In this document: piece by piece, positions 8,118 to 12,168 of the stretch | How positions within the stretch are numbered: the first letter of the stretch is position 1 | Layout: the number at the start of each line of letters is the position of its first letter | From: Candidatus Stahliibacteriota bacterium | GTDB taxonomy: Bacteria > Hydrothermota > Tepidihabitantia > SM23-42 | Length of the DNA stretch: 12,168 nucleotides | Direction: 5' to 3' | Assembly: GCA_030613445.1 (NCBI GenBank) | Contig: JAUWLY010000051.1 | Span: forward strand, 1-12,168 | Program-made: the position numbers and the translations under genes | The notes under the pieces: model-generated | What the model was told of the DNA's origin: nothing | The model's database searches: none | What the model saw: the letters and a program-made list of their open reading frames with translations, nothing else

Positions 8118-9260
8118 ATGCGGTTACCTGAAAACATTACAGGAAAGATTCTCGAGGTTATCAGCATGCCTGATTTGACATGGCGCACTGTACGCCTACA
8201 CCGGAAAAAATTAAACCGGTTACAGAGAAACTTGCGCGCACTCTCTCATGATTTCGCACATCGTACAGCCTCTGCAGATAAATTCTCTGACGCATACTTT
8301 GCCTACAATTTCCCCATGAATCTTGCAAAAATAAGGATTGTGGTTCTCCAACTCCAGCATCTTTACCCTCAAGTGTTTGAGCATCTAACTGAATTCAGAA
8401 TTTGCGACATCGGTTGCGGCGAAGGCGCCGGGATGCTCGGCATCTATTACGGGCTGCAAGAATTCAGAAAACTAAGCTTCTTTGGTTTTGATACCTCGCC
8501 TCATATGCTCAGGAAATGCAAAGATATGATGCGTTGGTTGAAAAATGGCGACGCGCGCGTTCAAACCAGACTTCAGCAACAAGATATGTCGCATGGTCTT
8601 TTGAAAAAGAAAGTAGCTAAATACGATATCGTCATATTGGCAAATTCCCTAACCGAGATGTTCACCGATGGAGCAATACCAGTGAATTTCATTGAGCGTC
8701 TCTTAAAAAGCTGTACTGATAATGGAGTGATAATAGTAGTCGAACCCGCAACAAAGAACCTGTCCCGACGGCTCATGACCCTGCGCAACGATATTATCAA
8801 TCGGCAAAAAGGACAGGTGCTCCTGCCCTGCCTCCATTCTGAAATGTGCCCGCTCATTGATATCCGAAAACAAAAGGATTGGTGCCACCAGTCGATATTC
8901 TGGGACCCACCAGATTATATGAATATTTTGAACCAGGGTCTGAATCGAGAAATTGACCGTCTGAAATTTTCCTATCTGGTTATCACTCAGAAAAATTTCG
9001 CAAGGCACGATTTCAATGCCTTCCTTGTTATTAGCAATCTCCTCAAAGAAAAAGGCAAGAAAAGGTGCTTTCTGTGTACACCAACAGATAGAGTTGAGTT
9101 GGTGCGGCTCAATAAATTAAAATGTCCAACAAACAGTGAATTCGATAAAATTCTAAAAGGGGATATTATTTCCTTTAAGAATATGGTACAAACCAAACCG
9201 CAGCACTGGCAAATAACTGAAGATACACAAATAAAAATATTAGTTAGTAAAAATATTTGA
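8118..9260 (+). CDS. Rsm22/METTL17-like methyltransferase-fold protein with probable Fe-S site
   Basis: A 380-residue protein of the Rsm22 family, known best as a factor for small-subunit assembly in mitochondrial ribosomes (METTL17) and present in some bacteria. The Rossmann methyltransferase core shows motif I at 97-105 (DIGCGEGAG), an acidic residue at D125 ending the second strand, the family-like NSLTEMF segment (176-182) and VVEP (207-210). After it comes the diagnostic part: PC-x5-CP (C238, C244), DWCH (C256) and FSYLV at 284-288. A further cysteine at C320 (FLCTP) sits where the family's fourth Cys lies. These four would ligate a 4Fe-4S cluster. C317 is an alternative fourth ligand. 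The N-terminus (LPENITGKIL) also fits family starts, which supports the ATG at 8118 despite the lack of a ribosome site. It is transcribed in the same direction as the phosphoesterase/ATPase pair but from its own promoter. The family assignment rests on motif recall. Whether it methylates rRNA or acts without catalysis cannot be told. Confidence 0.78.
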   Translation: MRLPENITGKILEVISMPDLTWRTVRLHRKKLNRLQRNLRALSHDFAHRTASADKFSDAYFAYNFPMNLAKIRIVVLQLQHLYPQVFEHLTEFRICDIGCGEGAGMLGIYYGLQEFRKLSFFGFDTSPHMLRKCKDMMRWLKNGDARVQTRLQQQDMSHGLLKKKVAKYDIVILANSLTEMFTDGAIPVNFIERLLKSCTDNGVIIVVEPATKNLSRRLMTLRNDIINRQKGQVLLPCLHSEMCPLIDIRKQKDWCHQSIFWDPPDYMNILNQGLNREIDRLKFSYLVITQKNFARHDFNAFLVISNLLKEKGKKRCFLCTPTDRVELVRLNKLKCPTNSEFDKILKGDIISFKNMVQTKPQHWQITEDTQIKILVSKNI

Positions 9261-9392
9261 GCAGATTACCAGTTTTCTTTGATTGATTTTGTTAAATAAA
9301 AGCTCAAGTAATACAGGTCCGCCATTTTGCTTTTCGGGCCATCAATATGTTAAAAATATAGTACAGGATGATCAGAGAAAAATATGCTGAAT
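9261..9392. other. Convergent intergenic region, no clear terminator
   Basis: The Rsm22-like gene and the GNAT gene end facing each other across this AT-rich gap. One imperfect stem (GGTCCG near 9317 with CGGGCC near 9336, 13-base loop) is present, but no T-run follows on either strand. I see no open frame or recognisable element here. Confidence 0.4.
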
Positions 9393-9890
9393 CTATCCTA
9401 ATCGCAAGCAAAATTGCCATATTTCATTTCTGTGGTCATCGCGCTTTATGCCGATTAAGTCAAATCCTGCGCTTTCATACAGACGTCTTGCCCGTTCATT
9501 ATAAGTATAAACACTTACCTGCAATTCTTCCCAGTCAAGTGCCCGTGCCCGCTCTATTAGCATACGCAACACTCTTTTGCCAATCCCCTTAGACCGCTCA
9601 TCTTTCCTTCCAATTACAATAGGTAAACAGTCCCTACACAAACCTGCATCACCTATTGGGATCCATTTATTTTTAGTCCTAATCTCTATTATGTAAAACT
9701 CACACTTTTCTACAAAGAAGCGATACATTCTCTCAACAATCTTATAGTCGTATGGAGATACGCCTTTACCTTCTGAAAAATACAACACTTCAGCATCTTG
9801 ATACCATGGAAGGGCAGTTTTTATATCTTCTGGAAGTTTAGCTGGACGTAATCGTAGATTCTTGTCTGTGAGATTCATCTTCTCTTTCAC
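9393..9890 (-). CDS. GNAT-family N-acetyltransferase
   Basis: An acetyl-CoA-dependent N-acetyltransferase of about 165 residues, cytoplasmic, substrate unknown. Numbering from the start chosen here, the N-terminus carries an LRLRP-type first strand and ALPWYQDAEV (about 26-35). The acetyl-CoA pyrophosphate loop is R99-S-K-G102-I-G104, followed by its helix, and the last part has the common YNERARRLYESAGF pattern (about 130-143). The start is uncertain. A strong AGGAGG lies at 9903-9908, twelve bases before GTG 9890, which I prefer. An upstream in-frame ATG at 9914 would put that site inside the gene and has no ribosome site of its own; ATG 9878 is a third option. It is the last gene of a leftward series but follows a 150-base gap, so it may have its own promoter, which I could not identify. 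It is not closely similar to the other GNAT nearby. Confidence 0.85.
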   Translation of the reverse strand: MKEKMNLTDKNLRLRPAKLPEDIKTALPWYQDAEVLYFSEGKGVSPYDYKIVERMYRFFVEKCEFYIIEIRTKNKWIPIGDAGLCRDCLPIVIGRKDERSKGIGKRVLRMLIERARALDWEELQVSVYTYNERARRLYESAGFDLIGIKRDDHRNEIWQFCLRLG

Positions 9891-9902
9891 TATTTTATGT
9901 AT

Positions 9903-9908
9903 CCTCCT
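9903..9908 (-). promoter_or_regulatory. Shine-Dalgarno site that decides the GNAT start
   Basis: AGGAGG on the minus strand. Its position argues against the ATG at 9914, since it would then fall within codons 3-4, and favours GTG at 9890, though the twelve-base spacing is longer than usual. Confidence 0.5.
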
Positions 9909-10066
9909 GCGCATGTGTGATAGCGACTACAGATAACAATTCCAATTTTAACAGTATCACCCATTTTTTTTCTACTATTTGCAAAATTTAATCAAGTTAA
10001 CTGTCATCCCATGAACTGCCGACTTAGGTATTTGCGATACTCTCTTTGATATTATCTGGGTATGAT

Positions 10067-10462
10067 TCATTCTATTTCATATTTAAAATCTCTTATATGC
10101 ATACCGTAGATTTCCTGAAATCCATGCTTTTTATAAAACAAAGCTTCATCTGGATCAGTTATCAAAACAATGTCATAATATCCTTTAAAATAATCAACTG
10201 CGTGTGTCATCAGATGCGAACCAATGCCTTTGCTCTGATGTGTTTCTAAAACTTCAAGCAAACTGATAAAGGCATGCATTGCTCCGTCACTAATTGCTGT
10301 AAGAAAAGCCACTAACTTACCATCTTCTCTTGCAGTAACAATTAAATCGGAACCATTCAAGAGTTTTTCCTTCAGCTTTAATGATGGCGGCGATTTCCAA
10401 CCTTGAAAAAAACAGTCAAGTTCACCCGGCTTAATATCATCATTTATTTTGTATTCAACCAT
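10067..10462 (-). CDS. Small GNAT-family N-acetyltransferase
   Basis: A 131-residue GNAT acetyltransferase, near the minimal size for the fold. It has a strand ending in LVAFLTAISDG (50-60), then the core strand and acetyl-CoA loop: VLETHQSKGIGSHLM (71-85) with Q76-x-x-G79-x-G81. The C-terminal signature is ALFYKKHGF (107-115). The N-terminal segment is short and variable, so the substrate cannot be guessed. The ATG lies two bases after the stop of the PhzF-like gene. No well-placed Shine-Dalgarno sequence precedes it, the nearest purine-rich run being about 16 bases away, so translation probably depends on coupling to the upstream gene. Its pairing with a PhzF-family enzyme suggests action on a related small molecule, but this is only inferred from spacing. 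Confidence 0.87.
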   Translation of the reverse strand: MVEYKINDDIKPGELDCFFQGWKSPPSLKLKEKLLNGSDLIVTAREDGKLVAFLTAISDGAMHAFISLLEVLETHQSKGIGSHLMTHAVDYFKGYYDIVLITDPDEALFYKKHGFQEIYGMHIRDFKYEIE

Positions 10463-10464
10463 TA

Positions 10465-11340
10465 CTATATTTCAAATTCTCCCTTTCCAACATAAACAGA
10501 CTTACCACCAATTTTCACAATATACTTATTATCCCTGATCTCACCTTTCATCAATATTTTTGATGGCCGACCCATTTCTATCCCCTGTTCGTTCTCAATT
10601 TCAAAAGATTGTCCAAAAACATTATGTTTTAATAAATATCCTGTTAAAGGTCCTGCTGCAGACCCGGTAGCCGCGTCTTCTATGATACCTAAATGTGGAG
10701 CAAAAAATCGGGTGTGGAGCTCAGCACTCGGCTTCGTGGTCTCTCGAGTAAATAAATAAGGACCTCTGGGCTCATTACCGAAGATTTTCTTTAACTCATT
10801 AGCATTTCCTTCTGCACGTTGCACTGCAGAAAGACTCTTGACCGGAATAATGAGCATTTTATTACCTGTTGATACCTCTTCAATAGGCAAATCATCTGAA
10901 ATATCTTCTGAAGATAGGTTAATTAAACTGGCAATCACTTTTTTATCTGTGTATTGAGCAAAAAATTCTGGTTCATTCTGGGTCATCCAGATGACGTCGC
11001 TTTTCTTTTCAAGTGGGATAATACCGACTTTTGTTTTCAACCTCAATATATCTTTTGTTTCATGCCATATATCTAATATATTCATAATTGAAAATGCAGT
11101 ACCTAATGTTGGATGACCAGCAAAAGGTAATTCTATACCTATTGAAAATATCCTTATATCAAAATCTGCTAATGGATCACTGCTATTATAAATAAATGTT
11201 GTTTCTGAATAATTGATTTCATTCGCTAATTTCTGCATTTGTTCAGTACTCAATCCATTGGCATTTGGGAAAACTGCCAACTGGTTGCCTGAATAAAGTT
11301 TATCTGTGAAAACATCAATAAAAATACATTCTTTTTTCAC
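10465..11340 (-). CDS. PhzF-family isomerase-like protein
   Basis: A 291-residue member of the PhzF/diaminopimelate-epimerase-fold family, which in phenazine producers isomerises trans-2,3-dihydro-3-hydroxyanthranilate; most homologues have unknown substrates. Two related halves are visible. The first has the FIDVFT start and GNQLAVF, the SETTF motif with E46 as the likely catalytic Glu, and PFAGHPTLG (72-80) with H76. The second has RFFAP and EDAATGSAAGPL (221-232) with D222. These match the conserved Glu, His and Asp of PhzF. I place the start at GTG 11340 because GGGAGGAG lies just before it and the family N-terminus then begins MKK; an in-frame TTG at 11352 would put the ribosome site inside the gene. 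No other phenazine genes are present, so a phenazine role is unlikely. It lies 51 bases behind the EF-G gene and two bases ahead of a GNAT gene. Confidence 0.9.
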   Translation of the reverse strand: MKKECIFIDVFTDKLYSGNQLAVFPNANGLSTEQMQKLANEINYSETTFIYNSSDPLADFDIRIFSIGIELPFAGHPTLGTAFSIMNILDIWHETKDILRLKTKVGIIPLEKKSDVIWMTQNEPEFFAQYTDKKVIASLINLSSEDISDDLPIEEVSTGNKMLIIPVKSLSAVQRAEGNANELKKIFGNEPRGPYLFTRETTKPSAELHTRFFAPHLGIIEDAATGSAAGPLTGYLLKHNVFGQSFEIENEQGIEMGRPSKILMKGEIRDNKYIVKIGGKSVYVGKGEFEI

Positions 11341-11391
11341 AGCTCCTCCCAATTGAATTTAACCATTCAACCGATTACCATTTAACTAAAA

Positions 11392-12168
11392 TTATTGTTC
11401 TTCTTGTTCTTCCTTGGGCTCGTAATGGAAAAATTGCATCGTTGAAATGCCATGTCCCTGGCTGACTGATCTAAGATCAGTAGCATAACCAAAGGACTTG
11501 GCTAGAGCCAAACTTGCGGTTATAATCTTTTCTTTCTTATTGCTTTCAATATTGAGGATCTTTCCTTTGCGGGCATTAAGGTCGTTTATCACATCACCCA
11601 GATATATTTCCGGTACAATAATCTCCAGGGACATAATCGGTTCAAGGAGTATCGGTTTGCCCCGCATAAAACCATCCCTAAATGCCATCTGGGCCGCAAC
11701 CTTGAAAGAAAGTTCTGAGGAGTCTGTAGGATGATACGCTCCGTCGAGCACCTCGACGTCCACGTCGATTACACGATACCCCCAATACACGCCGATCTCA
11801 ACCTGCTCGCGTATACCCTTTTCAATTGCCGGAATGAACTCTCTTGGAATAACACCTTCTTTAATCTTATTTTTGATTGCTATACCTTTATTTCTTTCAG
11901 CTGGTGTGATTTTGATTGTTACAATACCATACTGACCCCTACCTCCAGTTTGCTTTATGAACCTGCCTTGTGCAGTCACTGGCTCAGTAATCGTTTCTCG
12001 GTAGGAAACCTGAGGTTTACTCACATTACATTCAACCCCAAACTCCCGTTTCAAACGATCAACAATGATTTCCAGATGCAGCTCACCCATACCTGCTATG
12101 ATCCGCTGTCCAGTTTCGTCATCAGTCTTCACTTTAAATGTCGGATCCTCAATTTGCAGATATTTAAG
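11392..12168 (-). CDS. fusA: Elongation factor G, C-terminal part (5' end beyond the right edge)
   Basis: The frame is open from the right edge to the TAA at 11392, giving the last 258 residues of a translation elongation factor G, the GTPase that moves tRNA and mRNA through the ribosome. The first residues in the window (LQIEDPTFKV) lie well inside the protein, so no start is present here; an in-frame GTG at 12132 is internal. Domain III appears with ETGQRIIAGMGELHLEI, then domain IV with KPQVSYRETI, GGRGQYG and the tip segment DGAYHPTDSSE, which retains the tip His. Domain V follows with LLEPIM, GDVINDLNARKGK and FGYATDLRS. The C-terminus is acidic (EEQEEQ). Some usually conserved places differ: HPTDSSE in place of HEVDSSE, and VSQGHG in place of the common LTQGRG. 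The next gene is phzF-like, not tuf. It may therefore be a second EF-G paralogue rather than the str-operon copy. Confidence 0.9.
   Translation of the reverse strand, partial: LKYLQIEDPTFKVKTDDETGQRIIAGMGELHLEIIVDRLKREFGVECNVSKPQVSYRETITEPVTAQGRFIKQTGGRGQYGIVTIKITPAERNKGIAIKNKIKEGVIPREFIPAIEKGIREQVEIGVYWGYRVIDVDVEVLDGAYHPTDSSELSFKVAAQMAFRDGFMRGKPILLEPIMSLEIIVPEIYLGDVINDLNARKGKILNIESNKKEKIITASLALAKSFGYATDLRSVSQGHGISTMQFFHYEPKEEQEEQ

Noticed and set aside
9317..9341. Possible intrinsic terminator between the convergent genes
   Set aside because: The six-pair stem needs a G-U pair on one strand, has a mismatch on the other, a 13-base loop and no T-run.
9917..9960. GTGATA and TATCAC inverted repeat upstream of the GNAT gene
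   Set aside because: Six-base arms with a 32-base gap are expected by chance in AT-rich DNA, and no operator family fits.
9961..10066. Promoter for the 165-residue GNAT gene
   Set aside because: Several TTGATT- or TTGCAA-like boxes exist on the minus strand but none has a reasonable -10 box at 15-19 bases.
10465..11340. Phenazine biosynthesis locus
   Set aside because: Only a PhzF-family protein is present; no other phenazine pathway genes are seen and most PhzF homologues lie outside such pathways.
12097..12132. EF-G gene starting at GTG 12132
   Set aside because: The frame continues upstream to the window edge with clear EF-G sequence (EDPTFKV), so this codon is internal.

Overview
The window looks like a piece of chromosome from an uncultivated, moderately AT-rich bacterium. 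The best clues are two secreted multidomain peptidases built in the style of the FCB group and of candidate phyla such as WOR-3 and Cloacimonadota. Both have a signal peptide, an M14 peptidase and Ig- or jelly-roll-like domains, and one has a FlgD-like/type IX-secretion-like C-terminal domain. This lineage call is an inference from protein architecture only. I see no phage, insertion sequence, CRISPR or RNA genes.

Region 1 (1-4720, minus strand) is a two-gene locus of paralogous secreted zinc carboxypeptidases. The upstream gene (2457-4718) is complete. The downstream gene (1-2403) is open for 801 codons and runs off the left edge. Their S1' specificity positions differ (Arg in one, Gln in the other), so they may trim different C-terminal residues from extracellular proteins or peptides.

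Region 2 (4719-4892) is a compact divergent promoter region. A near-consensus promoter drives the peptidases leftward. A second promoter, with its -35 box three bases away, drives the rightward genes.

Region 3 (4893-9260, plus strand) holds an SbcD/Mre11-like phosphoesterase that overlaps by four bases (ATGA) a Rad50-like ATPase. The ATPase has a predicted transmembrane hairpin in the middle of its coiled coil instead of a zinc hook, the YhaO/YhaN-like arrangement. An Rsm22/METTL17-like methyltransferase with a probable Fe-S cluster cysteine set follows from its own promoter. Both transcription units of this region appear to make leaderless or nearly leaderless mRNAs from a shared GTCTATAAT-type -10 box, whereas the peptidases use strong Shine-Dalgarno sites.

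Region 4 (9393-12168, minus strand) reads from right to left: the C-terminal part of elongation factor G (cut by the right edge), a PhzF-family protein, a small GNAT acetyltransferase two bases behind it, and a second, unrelated GNAT after a 150-base gap. The first three are probably co-transcribed. The substrates of the PhzF and GNAT proteins cannot be read from sequence.
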